Shown here: piece by piece, positions 27,814 through 35,800 of the stretch
Layout: every line of letters starts with the position of its first letter
Numbering within the stretch: the stretch's first letter is position 1
NCBI GenBank assembly: GCA_014360465.1
Contig: JACIXQ010000016.1
Location: 1 to 38,470 of the forward strand
Reading direction: 5' to 3'
From: a bacterium
GTDB lineage: Bacteria > Armatimonadota > JACIXR01
Length of the DNA: 38,470 bases
Made by a program: the position numbers and the translations under genes
The notes under the pieces: generated by a model
Seen by the model: only the letters and a program-made list of their open reading frames with translations
Told to the model about the DNA's origin: nothing
The model's database searches: none

Positions 27814-28404
27814 CTAAAGAATCCCTTTACTGGAAAAGGGAATCCGTTGGAAAGTGTAGCCCTTTTCTACAAGAGCTTCTATTATTATCGGTATCGCTTT
27901 CACCGTGTTTTCCCTGCTCGATTTCTGGCGGATTCCATCACCGTCATGGAGAAGGACTATGCAATTGTCTTTCGCTTTTTCTATTACCCTACTGGCAATC
28001 TTTTCTGCTGGTATCCTCTGCCAGTCTTCGGGGTCTATATCCCAGAGGACGAGCTGGTAGCCATTCCGTTTGAGATATCTGGTCAGCCAGGGGGGACGAA
28101 TCCCCCAGGGCGGGCGGAAAAGATTAGTTTTTAGGGAGGTTATCTTTAATATCAGTTCTGTCGTTCGTTCAATCTCCCTGCGGAATGCTCCAATGAAGGT
28201 TAATAACCTGCTATGGGAATAGGAGTGATTCCCTACACTGTGCTTATTTTTTACGATTTGCTCCAATATTTTTGGATATTTTTCTATGTTTTTCCCACAA
28301 ACGAAGAAGGTGGCTTTAACGGCATATTTGTTTAAGATTTCCAAAATGGTGGGAGTATAAATCGGATGGGGACCGTCGTCAAAGGTGAGGAAAATCTGGG
28401 GCAA
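27814..28404 (-). CDS. Polysaccharide deacetylase, NodB/CE4 family, no signal peptide
   Basis: CE4 enzymes remove acetyl (or formyl) groups from N-acylated sugars with a divalent metal. All five motifs are present in the 196-residue protein: TFDDGP (7-12), the metal pair in VGNHSYSH (H60, H64), RPPWG (97-101), DIDPEDW (122-128) and LLHDG (151-155). It starts directly with the catalytic domain and has no signal or anchor, unlike secreted peptidoglycan or xylan deacetylases. That fits an enzyme working at the cytoplasmic face on a precursor, as NodB or ArnD do. The start codon is TTG, six bases after AAGGTGA, which itself overlaps the stop of the upstream glycosyltransferase. The two proteins are thus coupled. 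Confidence 0.92.
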   Translation of the reverse strand: MPQIFLTFDDGPHPIYTPTILEILNKYAVKATFFVCGKNIEKYPKILEQIVKNKHSVGNHSYSHSRLLTFIGAFRREIERTTELILKITSLKTNLFRPPWGIRPPWLTRYLKRNGYQLVLWDIDPEDWQRIPAEKIASRVIEKAKDNCIVLLHDGDGIRQKSSRENTVKAIPIIIEALVEKGYTFQRIPFSSKGIL

Positions 28405-28410
28405 TCCTCT

Positions 28411-29739
28411 TCACCTTTTTAGGTGAAAGTGTTCCACCTTTTGGAACTTGTTCTTGATGACCTTTTCAACTTTCGCCAATCTTTTTTCCATTTTCACTTT
28501 TTCCATCGCCAAATAAGGGGAGCGGAAGAAGAAAAGGGAGAATAGATAGATTGTCATAATGAGAAAGGGTAAGGGAGAGAGCATATGGAAAGAGGAGGGT
28601 TCCTTTCTGATTGCAGGGAGGGGTGTCTGGACATTCTTCCTAAGCAGAAGACGACCTATCGTGTTTTTCGCGTATGTCCAAGTTCCCTTGAAGAAACCTC
28701 TGTGGTATCTTCTTCCCGATGTCCTTACTCTGAAACAGGGGTCAAGGACAACCTTTCCAATTTTGCCCAATCTCAAGGTGAAATCGGCATCTTCTCCGAT
28801 TTTTAGCTCGGTGTTGAAGCCGCCGATTTTCAAGGCGGCTGATTTTCTGAAGGCAAGATTGGAGGCGGGGATGTTCCAGAGACCATCGCTGAGCCATTTG
28901 TCAAATATCCAGAGGAAATGGGCGAAGTGGCGAATCCAGATACGGGCTATTACGGGTCCGCTGTAGAGATTATAAAGCCCGCCGAAAGCCACGAGATGGT
29001 CGTCCTTTCGGAATTCGCTCACTATGCGCGATAGCCAATCCTCCGGAAGGATTACATCTGCATCGGTCATTGCTATTATCTCCCCCTTTGCTTCAAGGAG
29101 TCCCTTTTGCCTGACAGCTCCTATCGTCTTCTTTTTTTCTATCAAGACTCTTGCTCCGAATTTCTTTGCTATCTCTCTTGTTCTATCCTCTGAGCAATTA
29201 TCAACAACTATTATCTCAAAATCCTGGAAATCCTGTTCAAGAAGGCTTTGAAGAACATTACCGATATAATTTTCCTCGTTATAGGCTGGGATGACGACCG
29301 AGATAAAGGGGTTGTCAGGATTTTGTCTTGGTTTTGAAGGTGGTTTTGGGGGCGCGACTTCTTGCTGGTTTCCCAGCCAGAGGAGAAACAAGAAAATAAA
29401 ATTTACCAGGAGAAGCAAGAGGAAATTGAATAAAGACCAGTAATCGCTGAAAGGAGAGCGGGTGAGAAGTCCGAAACCATCAGCAAGTATCCCCAATCCC
29501 GTTCCCAAGCAGAGATAAGGAAGAGATGGGCGCTTGAATAGGTAGGAAATAAGGGAGATAAAAAATATGGGGAAGGCGATGACGAGGTGCCAATAGGGGA
29601 AAAGAATCAAAGGACAGGGGCGGTTGTAATAGATGAAAGCGATGCTTCGTATCAGGAGAATTGTGAGCCAGAAGGAGATATATACGATGGTAAGCTCCTC
29701 CACATATTTGACGAATAGCGAGCTTTTCCTTGCCTTCAT
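28411..29739 (-). CDS. Membrane-anchored family 2 glycosyltransferase
   Basis: This enzyme transfers a sugar from a nucleotide (or lipid) donor, probably to a lipid carrier. The 442-residue protein has four predicted N-terminal membrane helices (about 17-37, 47-67, 75-92, 103-123), a proline-rich linker, then a GT-A domain (about 146-345) with ISVVIPAYNEENYIG, VDNCSEDRTREIA, the metal motif DAD (226-228) and the acceptor ED (316-317, KIGEDADFTL). A fifth helix (about 388-408) and a basic tail follow. The ATG overlaps the upstream membrane-protein gene as ATGA, and the stop lies in the ribosome site of the deacetylase. Dolichol/undecaprenyl-type GT2 enzymes share this order with flippase-like and deacetylase genes. 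Confidence 0.9.
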   Translation of the reverse strand: MKARKSSLFVKYVEELTIVYISFWLTILLIRSIAFIYYNRPCPLILFPYWHLVIAFPIFFISLISYLFKRPSLPYLCLGTGLGILADGFGLLTRSPFSDYWSLFNFLLLLLVNFIFLFLLWLGNQQEVAPPKPPSKPRQNPDNPFISVVIPAYNEENYIGNVLQSLLEQDFQDFEIIVVDNCSEDRTREIAKKFGARVLIEKKKTIGAVRQKGLLEAKGEIIAMTDADVILPEDWLSRIVSEFRKDDHLVAFGGLYNLYSGPVIARIWIRHFAHFLWIFDKWLSDGLWNIPASNLAFRKSAALKIGGFNTELKIGEDADFTLRLGKIGKVVLDPCFRVRTSGRRYHRGFFKGTWTYAKNTIGRLLLRKNVQTPLPAIRKEPSSFHMLSPLPFLIMTIYLFSLFFFRSPYLAMEKVKMEKRLAKVEKVIKNKFQKVEHFHLKR

Positions 29740-30773
29740 TCATCCATCGCCTCCTTCCCGATTTTCCTCGCTTCTCTTCTCATATTTATTAACACGATGA
29801 CGCCGACGGCGAGAGGAAGCCAGTATGAGAAAGCACGGTAGAGGGCACCAGAAAGGATGACGATGTGGGCAGGGATGCCAAGTGAGGTAAATATGACGCT
29901 TAGGGAAGCAAGAAGGACCCCGGGAGTTTGGGGCACCAAGGTGAGGGCGCTGAGAAGAAGGGAAAGAGAATAGCCATAAACTATATGGAAGAAATTACAT
30001 TTCTGCCCAAAGATGAAGAAGGAAAAATAGAGGGTCAAAATGTTGCCAAGATAGAAGATGAGCGAGGCAAGAAAAGCCTTGGGTAGCTCGCGATAATGGT
30101 TCTCCAACATTCTAAATGTCTGGTAAAGGCGCGGAATAAATCTCTTCGGGCGTTCAGAATCAATCAAATCTCTTTTAAAGAGGAACATTGTTATACCATT
30201 TAAAATCCTTGATAGTGAGACAGTGAGGGAAATAAGTTTCCTGCCCTCATCTTTCAAGAGATAGTAGATTGCAAGAAAGAAAGTAATAACTACAAAAATA
30301 CAGGTTATAAGGGCTGGGGGAGGAAGGAAATATAAAGGTGAGACAGGAGCGAAAAAGAGGCTGAGAAAGAAGAAAATCCCATACATAATGTAGACAAGGA
30401 ATGTCCAGCTGATGACAAGGAAGACGATTGCTTCGTGGGGTAATTTCAATTTGCGATAGAAATAATAGCTCAAGGCTACACCACCAAGGACGGGGAAAGC
30501 CTGGTTACCAACGACTCCGAGGATGGCTATCCTTAAGGTATCGCGGAGACGAAGATTGTATCCCCCCATTTTTAAGACAATTTTTGACAACCAGCCATCT
30601 CCGAAATAGTAAAGGGTTTGGGCGATGAGAAGGAGGGGAATGAGGGTTTTATTCGCTTTACGGAACACCTCGGGAATCTCATTATAGGTCTCGCCAAGCT
30701 TAGGAGCAAGAATCCAGAAAGCAATTCCCATCAGTATTAGAACAAACACATATCGCCAATATCTCATATTCAC
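29736..30773 (-). CDS. UPF0104 / LPG-synthase-type integral membrane protein
   Basis: This polytopic protein of 345 residues has about eight helices. It matches the lysylphosphatidylglycerol synthase membrane-region (YbhN/UPF0104) group by LILMGIAFWILAPKLG at the start, GVVGNQAFPVLGGVALSYYF in the middle and LTLVPQTPGVLLASLSVIFT near the end. It lacks the soluble aminoacyl-transferase domain of MprF. Members next to glycosyltransferases are often suspected lipid or lipid-sugar flippases; that is inference. The start is GTG at 30773, overlapping the lipoprotein stop as GTGA; an ATG two codons later is also possible. It is coupled on both sides. Confidence 0.85.
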   Translation of the reverse strand: MNMRYWRYVFVLILMGIAFWILAPKLGETYNEIPEVFRKANKTLIPLLLIAQTLYYFGDGWLSKIVLKMGGYNLRLRDTLRIAILGVVGNQAFPVLGGVALSYYFYRKLKLPHEAIVFLVISWTFLVYIMYGIFFFLSLFFAPVSPLYFLPPPALITCIFVVITFFLAIYYLLKDEGRKLISLTVSLSRILNGITMFLFKRDLIDSERPKRFIPRLYQTFRMLENHYRELPKAFLASLIFYLGNILTLYFSFFIFGQKCNFFHIVYGYSLSLLLSALTLVPQTPGVLLASLSVIFTSLGIPAHIVILSGALYRAFSYWLPLAVGVIVLINMRREARKIGKEAMDE

Positions 30774-31159
30774 TCTTTGTTGAGGAAGAAGTCTACTTCT
30801 TGTGGTGAATCAGGAGAAGATAATATAACTTCTTTTGTAGATGATTGGTATTCCGATTTAGAAGCGGTAAGCAGATAAACTTTGTTGGGAGAGCTCCAGG
30901 GAACCCAGAGGTAATATTTTCCCTCTGAATCGGTTGTCTTGCTATCAAGGATGGTCTGAGGGTCATCCTTGTAGCAGGCGGAAACGGAAGCACCCGGCAG
31001 GATACGACCTGCGGTGTCCTTCACATAACCATAGATATTATATGGTGGGGGGGGAGGGTTGTTGTCAGAGGGGGTAGGTGTTCCCCCTCCACCTCCTCCA
31101 CATCCGCTAAATAACAGGATTAAGGAAACCAGAAAGACAGATATAAGAACAATTCGCAT
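30770..31159 (-). CDS. Lipoprotein with carboxypeptidase-regulatory-like domain
   Basis: This 129-residue surface lipoprotein starts MRIVLISVFLVSLILLFSGC, a signal peptide ending in a lipobox with Cys20 as the lipidated residue. A flexible Gly/Pro-rich linker (GGGGGG, PTPSDNNPPPPP) follows, then one carboxypeptidase regulatory-like (transthyretin-fold) beta domain: IYGYVKDTAGRILPGASVSA, TTDSEGKYYLWVP. ATG 31159 is preferred over one 36 bases upstream because a consensus-like promoter ends exactly seven bases before it; the longer form would begin at the promoter -35 itself. It is the first gene of the six-gene glycan operon and likely an envelope-anchored binding or scaffold protein. Confidence 0.85.
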   Translation of the reverse strand: MRIVLISVFLVSLILLFSGCGGGGGGTPTPSDNNPPPPPYNIYGYVKDTAGRILPGASVSACYKDDPQTILDSKTTDSEGKYYLWVPWSSPNKVYLLTASKSEYQSSTKEVILSSPDSPQEVDFFLNKE

Positions 31160-31166
31160 TTGTTTA

Positions 31167-31195
31167 AATATAAGACCTGTTTTATTAATTGTCAA
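31167..31195 (-). promoter_or_regulatory. Promoter of the six-gene glycan operon, leaderless
   Basis: On the minus strand: consensus TTGACA (31195-31190), 17 bases, TATATT (31172-31167), then seven bases to ATG 31159. The predicted start falls at or within a base of the start codon, so the mRNA should be leaderless. Confidence 0.75.
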
Positions 31196-31547
31196 ATTGG
31201 ACGATTGGATGTAAAAGATTACAATGACTGTTTGGCGCTATGCGTAAATGAAAGAAAAGTTCAAACGGCATCACTTTCTTGAAATTTTCAGAAAGATATT
31301 GGTATTAATTTCCTTTGAAGGAAAAGTTGAACTGCTATGCAAAGAATTTATGAAAATGTTTCATAAGGATGGATAAGGAAAATGTTTCAAAGAACGCTGC
31401 AAGAATATTTTGTATTAAAATGATTAGTTTAATTTAACAGGAGATTGTATATTCATAAGGAAGACGGTAATATATAGTTAGAGCAAAGCTTTTCGTGTGT
31501 TCACTGATGAAGTTACCAGCTGAGTTTTTATTTAGAAGGAGGAAGAT
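31196..31547. other. Divergent intergenic region
   Basis: This is AT-rich spacer between the minus-strand glycan operon and the plus-strand GT4 gene. The right end has a strong Shine-Dalgarno (GAAGGAGGAAG, about 31534-31544) for ATG 31548. A weak promoter candidate, TTGTAT (31446-31451), 17 bases, TAATAT, lies in it. I see no small gene, tRNA or repeat. Confidence 0.45.
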
Positions 31548-32726
31548 ATGAGGATATTGATGTTATCTTGGGAATATCCTCCCAACATAGTTGGAGGGCT
31601 TTCCCGTCACCTTGCTGGTTTATGTCCTTCGCTTGCCAAGATGGGTGTTGAGGTCCATTTAATCACTTCCAACACAGGCGACCTGCCAACCTATGAGGAA
31701 AAAGATGGTGTTCATATTCACAGGGTCTATGCCGATTTCATTGACCCGCTGGATTTTCCCAACAGAATACATCAGCTCAATTTCGCCACAGTACAAGCTG
31801 CGATTCCTCTCTTGAATACGAAAAAATTCCAATTAATCCATGTCCATGACTGGCTGAATTGTATGGCGGGAAGGGTTTTGAAACATGCTTACAAGATACC
31901 TCTTGTCGCCACAATCCACGCTACCGAATTCGGGAGAAGAGGGGGGATAAATGAGCCCCTATCCCGCTATATTCATGCCCAAGAATGGCTTCTCGGCTAT
32001 GAAGCCTGGAGGGTTATCGTCTGTAGTATGGCTATGAAAAACGAAGTAATAAATGTCCTTTCCATTCCTCCCGATAAGATAGAAGTCATCCCCAATGGCA
32101 TAGATACAGAAAGATTTGACATTGAAGTGGAGGAAGGATTCAGAGAAAGATTCGTTGCCCCGGATGAAAAATTAATATTATTTGTTGGAAGGCTCGTTTG
32201 GGAGAAAGGGATAGATGTTTTAATAGATTGTTCACCCTATGTTTTGGAGCGATTTCCCAAAGCTAAATTTATTGTAGTTGGAAAAGGGAATATAGAGGAA
32301 TACAGACAAAGAGCAAGGAATTTGGGAGTGGAGAGCAAGTTCTTCTTCACTGGTTTTCTTGATGACGAAACTGTTGCCAAGCTATATAAGTGTGCAGATA
32401 TCTGCGTTTATCCCAGTAGGTATGAACCTTTTGGAATAGTTGCTCTTGAGGCGATGGCGGTGGGTATCCCTCCAATTACTTCGGATGCTGGCGGTTTCTT
32501 AGAAACTGTAAGAAATGGGGAAACAGGGTTGATAACTCGTAAGGGTGACCCCCTTTTGCTTGCTCAGGCTATCGTTTTTCTGTTAGATAACCCCTCCCTG
32601 AAGGAAAAGATGGGCAAGCAGGCGGAAAAGGAAGCAAGGGAGAGATATCGCTGGGAGATGGGAGCGCAGAGAACCATCCAGCTATACAGAAGAGTTGTGA
32701 AGGAAAGAAAGGAAAGCCAATGGTGA
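31548..32726 (+). CDS. GT4-family glycosyltransferase (glycogen-synthase-like)
   Basis: This retaining GT-B glycosyltransferase uses a nucleotide sugar; the acceptor is unknown. The 392-residue protein starts MRILMLSWEYPPNIVGGLSR, the glycine loop of glycogen synthase-like GT4 enzymes. It has LIHVHDWLNCMAG and HATEFGRRGG, the domain-2 start LILFVGRLVWEKGID, and the E-x7-E signature EPFGIVALEAM followed by TSDAGGFLETV. Length and blocks fit the group of archaeal and bacterial GT4 enzymes annotated as glycogen synthase or as trehalose or lipid-sugar transferases. A strong Shine-Dalgarno precedes the ATG. The phosphatase-superfamily gene follows after 12 bases, so the two form an operon divergent from the glycan cluster. 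Confidence 0.9.
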   Translation: MRILMLSWEYPPNIVGGLSRHLAGLCPSLAKMGVEVHLITSNTGDLPTYEEKDGVHIHRVYADFIDPLDFPNRIHQLNFATVQAAIPLLNTKKFQLIHVHDWLNCMAGRVLKHAYKIPLVATIHATEFGRRGGINEPLSRYIHAQEWLLGYEAWRVIVCSMAMKNEVINVLSIPPDKIEVIPNGIDTERFDIEVEEGFRERFVAPDEKLILFVGRLVWEKGIDVLIDCSPYVLERFPKAKFIVVGKGNIEEYRQRARNLGVESKFFFTGFLDDETVAKLYKCADICVYPSRYEPFGIVALEAMAVGIPPITSDAGGFLETVRNGETGLITRKGDPLLLAQAIVFLLDNPSLKEKMGKQAEKEARERYRWEMGAQRTIQLYRRVVKERKESQW

Positions 32727-32738
32727 TTTACTTTTAAG

Positions 32739-34088
32739 ATGAAGATAATCTTTATTGCAGTAGATACGCTTAGGGCTGACCATCTTCACTGTTATGGCTA
32801 TAAGCATTTAACTTCTCCTAACATTGATGAACTTGCGGAGCAAGGTTTGATATTTCTCAATGCCTATGCGAATGGTATACCAACCACGCCAGCTTTCACC
32901 ACGATTTTCACCGGTCTCCATAGCATAACTCATAGGGTTGTTTCCCACGGTGGAGATGAATTTTTAAGTTTTGCTGTGCCTTTTCTTCCCGAGATACTGC
33001 GGGAGAACGGCTTTCGCACCTGTGCAGTTGACAATTTGTATACTATAAAGCCTTATTTCGCACGTGGCTATGAATTCTATATAAATCCTCAAAGTAGAAG
33101 TCCCCATCTGATCGGAGCGGATGAGATAAACAGGGAAGCTATAGGGTGGTTGAAGAGCCATTATAAGGAGGATTTCTTCCTTTTCATCCATTACTGGGAC
33201 CCTCATTCTCCCTATCTTCCACCAGAGAAATATAGAAAAATGTTCTACGAGGGTAAAGACCCCTTTGACCCAGCCAACACCAGTATGAAGAGAGCGGAAA
33301 GACAGCTTTCATATCCTTTTTTCAAGAAGTGGCATTACGATTTGTTGGGCAATCCGACGGATGCGGATTACATAATCGCACAATACGATGGTGAGATAAG
33401 GTTTGTTGACGAAGCTGTGGGAGAGCTATTGAATGTGGTAAGCGAACTGGGGATAGAGGAAGATGTCTTGATAGTGTTGACATCGGACCATGGCGAGAAT
33501 ATGACCGAACACGATTTCTTCTTTGACCATCAGGGTTTGTACGAGCCTACAGTTCATATACCCTTGATTGTTCGCTACGGTTCCAAATTTCCCAATAAAA
33601 GGATAGAAACCCCCGTACAGCATATCGATTTGATGCCGACGATTCTTGAGATTGCAGGTGTAAAAGGCGACTTTAGATTTGATGGTAAATCTCTTTTGCC
33701 ATTGATGAGCGGGGAGGAGGGAGAAAGCGAACAAAGGTTGATAGTTTCAACTGAATGCACTTGGAGGGCGGGTATATCAATCAGGAAAGGGGATTGGAAG
33801 CTGATAAAGACAATAGACCAGGGACTTTATGTAACTCCCTCTAAAGAATTATTCAATTTAAAAAAGGACCCTCTTGAGGAAAGGAACTTATATGGGATAG
33901 AAAAAGATAGGGGAGATGAGCTGGAGTTGGAGCTATGCAGGTGGATGGATGGGATGCTGGGTAATAGACCTGACCTGATAAGGGTACAGGCAGAGAAAGG
34001 ACTTCCTGCCAAGTTGTGGGTTGAACGAGTTATAAAAGAGATGAATTTGAGCTGGGAGCAATGGGTGGAAAGGCAGAGATACATTTGA
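32739..34088 (+). CDS. Alkaline-phosphatase-superfamily hydrolase, sulfatase-like but without formylglycine site
   Basis: The 449-residue protein has the sulfatase fold: MKIIFIAVDTLRADHLHCYG (D9), TSDHGENMTEHDFFFDHQG with the second metal site, and HIPLIVRYG. In true sulfatases the CxPSR motif lies nine residues before a TG. Here that position reads TTPAF (T49-F53), with T58-G59 in register, so Thr replaces the Cys/Ser that becomes formylglycine and the Arg is also gone. A Thr nucleophile is normal in other branches of the superfamily, such as nucleotide pyrophosphatases, phosphoglycerol and phosphoethanolamine transferases. This is therefore more likely a phospho-transfer or phosphodiester enzyme than a sulfatase. 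No signal peptide or membrane anchor is present. It follows the GT4 gene with no clear Shine-Dalgarno. Confidence 0.85.
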   Translation: MKIIFIAVDTLRADHLHCYGYKHLTSPNIDELAEQGLIFLNAYANGIPTTPAFTTIFTGLHSITHRVVSHGGDEFLSFAVPFLPEILRENGFRTCAVDNLYTIKPYFARGYEFYINPQSRSPHLIGADEINREAIGWLKSHYKEDFFLFIHYWDPHSPYLPPEKYRKMFYEGKDPFDPANTSMKRAERQLSYPFFKKWHYDLLGNPTDADYIIAQYDGEIRFVDEAVGELLNVVSELGIEEDVLIVLTSDHGENMTEHDFFFDHQGLYEPTVHIPLIVRYGSKFPNKRIETPVQHIDLMPTILEIAGVKGDFRFDGKSLLPLMSGEEGESEQRLIVSTECTWRAGISIRKGDWKLIKTIDQGLYVTPSKELFNLKKDPLEERNLYGIEKDRGDELELELCRWMDGMLGNRPDLIRVQAEKGLPAKLWVERVIKEMNLSWEQWVERQRYI

Positions 34089-34175
34089 TTGCTTTTATAG
34101 AGAGGAGATGCAAATTTTATTTCAGGATTTAATTCTTGTAAACTGAAACCCAAAATTCACTATGGCAACTACCTC

Positions 34176-34200
34176 CAAAACAGAGCGAGCACTCGTTTTG
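34176..34200 (+). terminator. Hairpin between the GT4 operon and rtcB
   Basis: CAAAAC (34176-34181) pairs with GTTTTG (34195-34200). Inside it GAG/CTC adds three pairs around a six-base loop, with one bulged A. No U-run follows. It is a weak terminator or processing site at the end of the plus-strand operon. Confidence 0.35.
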
Positions 34201-34239
34201 AGAGGAGAATTTTGCTTAGATTACAAGCAATAGCTTGAT

Positions 34240-34267
34240 TTGACATTTTTTATTTGCTATATAAAAT
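34240..34267 (+). promoter_or_regulatory. rtcB promoter, nearly leaderless
   Basis: Consensus TTGACA (34240-34245), 16 bases, TAAAAT (34262-34267). Predicted start near 34274 and ATG at 34282: a leader of about eight bases, all A/T with one C, and no Shine-Dalgarno. Confidence 0.75.
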
Positions 34268-34281
34268 TAGAATAAAAACTT

Positions 34282-35742
34282 ATGCCATCCGCTTGGAACG
34301 GTCCCATAGAGAAAATAGACGATTACCGCTGGCTTATACCGAGAAGGTATAAGCAGGGTATGAGGACTGATGGTCTCATCTTCGCCAAGGAGCGTATGCT
34401 GGCGAAGATCAAGGAGGATATGGCTCCAGAGCAGGTGGCCAATGTTGCTTGTCTACCGGGCATCGTTGGCTATTCAATGGCTATGCCTGACATCCACTGG
34501 GGATATGGTTTCCCCATAGGTGGAGTGGCTGCGTTTGATGTGAGGGAGGGGGTTATATCTCCAGGAGGAGTGGGCTACGACATCAATTGTGGCGTGCGTA
34601 TACTTAGAACGAATCTTACTCTTGAGGATATAAAACCTTACCTATCGCAGCTATTGGACGAGATATTCCGGAATGTGCCTTCGGGTGTTGGCTCGGAAGG
34701 AAAGCTGCGCCTCAGCAACGAGGAATTGAGGCAGGTTATGATACAAGGAGCGAGGTGGGCGGTAAGGAAGGGATATGGCTGGGAACGGGACCTTGACCAC
34801 ACGGAGGAGAATGGTGAGATGGAGGGAGCTGACCCTCAAAAGGTCAGCCAGCGCGCTATGGAAAGGGGCAGAAGCCAGCTTGGTACCCTGGGCTCAGGCA
34901 ATCATTTCCTTGAAATACAAGTCGTCAGCGAAATATACGATAGGAAATCCGCTAAAGTGATGGGAATAGAGAAAGAGGGACAGATAACGGTTATGATACA
35001 TACAGGTTCACGAGGATTCGGACACCAGATTTGTGATGAATATGTTAAGGACTTGCTTCGCTCAGCCCAGCATTACAATATATACCTTCCTGATAAGCAA
35101 CTTGCCTGTGCTCCATTCTCTTCCCCTGAAGGCAAGGCGTATTTCTCCGCAATGGTATGTGCAGCTAACTACGCCTGGGCTAACAGGCAGATAATAACCC
35201 ACTGGGTGAGGGAAGCTTTTGAGAAGGTTTTCAAGAAATCAGCGGAGGAGCTGGGCTTGGAATTGATTTATGATGTTGCCCATAACATAGCCAAGGTGGA
35301 GGAGCATATGATAAATGGCAAAAAAGTAAAGGTGGTAGTGCATCGGAAGGGGGCAACGAGGGCATTTGCTCCGGGACATCCTTTAATTCCCAGGGATTAT
35401 AAGGAAATAGGGCAACCCGTTATAGTTCCTGGTGATATGGGGAGGGCTTCCTATCTTCTCGTGGGGACGCAAAGGGCTATGGAGGAGACATTTGGCTCTA
35501 CCTGCCATGGGGCTGGCAGGTTGATGAGCAGGGCACAGGCTTCTCGCAGCGTGAGGGGGCAAGAGGTGAAGAGAAGAATGGAAGAGCAAGGAATTTTGGT
35601 AAAGGCTGCCAGCTTTGCCACCTTGACGGAGGAGATTCCCGAGGCTTATAAAGATGTTAGCGAAGTTGTCGATACTTGCCATGGAGCGGGCATATCCCAA
35701 AAGGTGGCTAAGCTTCGTCCACTCGCTGTAATTAAAGGGTAA
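34282..35742 (+). CDS. rtcB: RtcB RNA-splicing ligase
   Basis: RtcB joins RNA 2',3'-cyclic-phosphate or 3'-phosphate ends to 5'-OH ends using GTP and Mn, in tRNA splicing or RNA repair. The 486-residue protein has the metal cysteine in GGVGYDINCGVR, the metal histidines in GTLGSGNHFLEIQ and MIHTGSRGFGHQI, YDVAHNIAKVEEH, and the block TCHGAGRLMSR with His409, where the family forms its GMP-histidine. It ends with the typical DTCHGAGISQKVAKLRPLAV. Archease, its usual activator, and RtcA or RtcR are not adjacent. It has its own promoter and is followed after 58 bases by ppdK. Confidence 0.95.
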   Translation: MPSAWNGPIEKIDDYRWLIPRRYKQGMRTDGLIFAKERMLAKIKEDMAPEQVANVACLPGIVGYSMAMPDIHWGYGFPIGGVAAFDVREGVISPGGVGYDINCGVRILRTNLTLEDIKPYLSQLLDEIFRNVPSGVGSEGKLRLSNEELRQVMIQGARWAVRKGYGWERDLDHTEENGEMEGADPQKVSQRAMERGRSQLGTLGSGNHFLEIQVVSEIYDRKSAKVMGIEKEGQITVMIHTGSRGFGHQICDEYVKDLLRSAQHYNIYLPDKQLACAPFSSPEGKAYFSAMVCAANYAWANRQIITHWVREAFEKVFKKSAEELGLELIYDVAHNIAKVEEHMINGKKVKVVVHRKGATRAFAPGHPLIPRDYKEIGQPVIVPGDMGRASYLLVGTQRAMEETFGSTCHGAGRLMSRAQASRSVRGQEVKRRMEEQGILVKAASFATLTEEIPEAYKDVSEVVDTCHGAGISQKVAKLRPLAVIKG

Positions 35743-35800
35743 GCATTTAGCTGACCCCCTATGCAGACCATAATAAATCCAAAAAGGAGGGATTTTTATA

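Noticed and set aside
32739-34088. Calling this gene an active sulfatase
   Set aside because: The CxPSR motif is replaced by TTPAF, so formylglycine cannot form.
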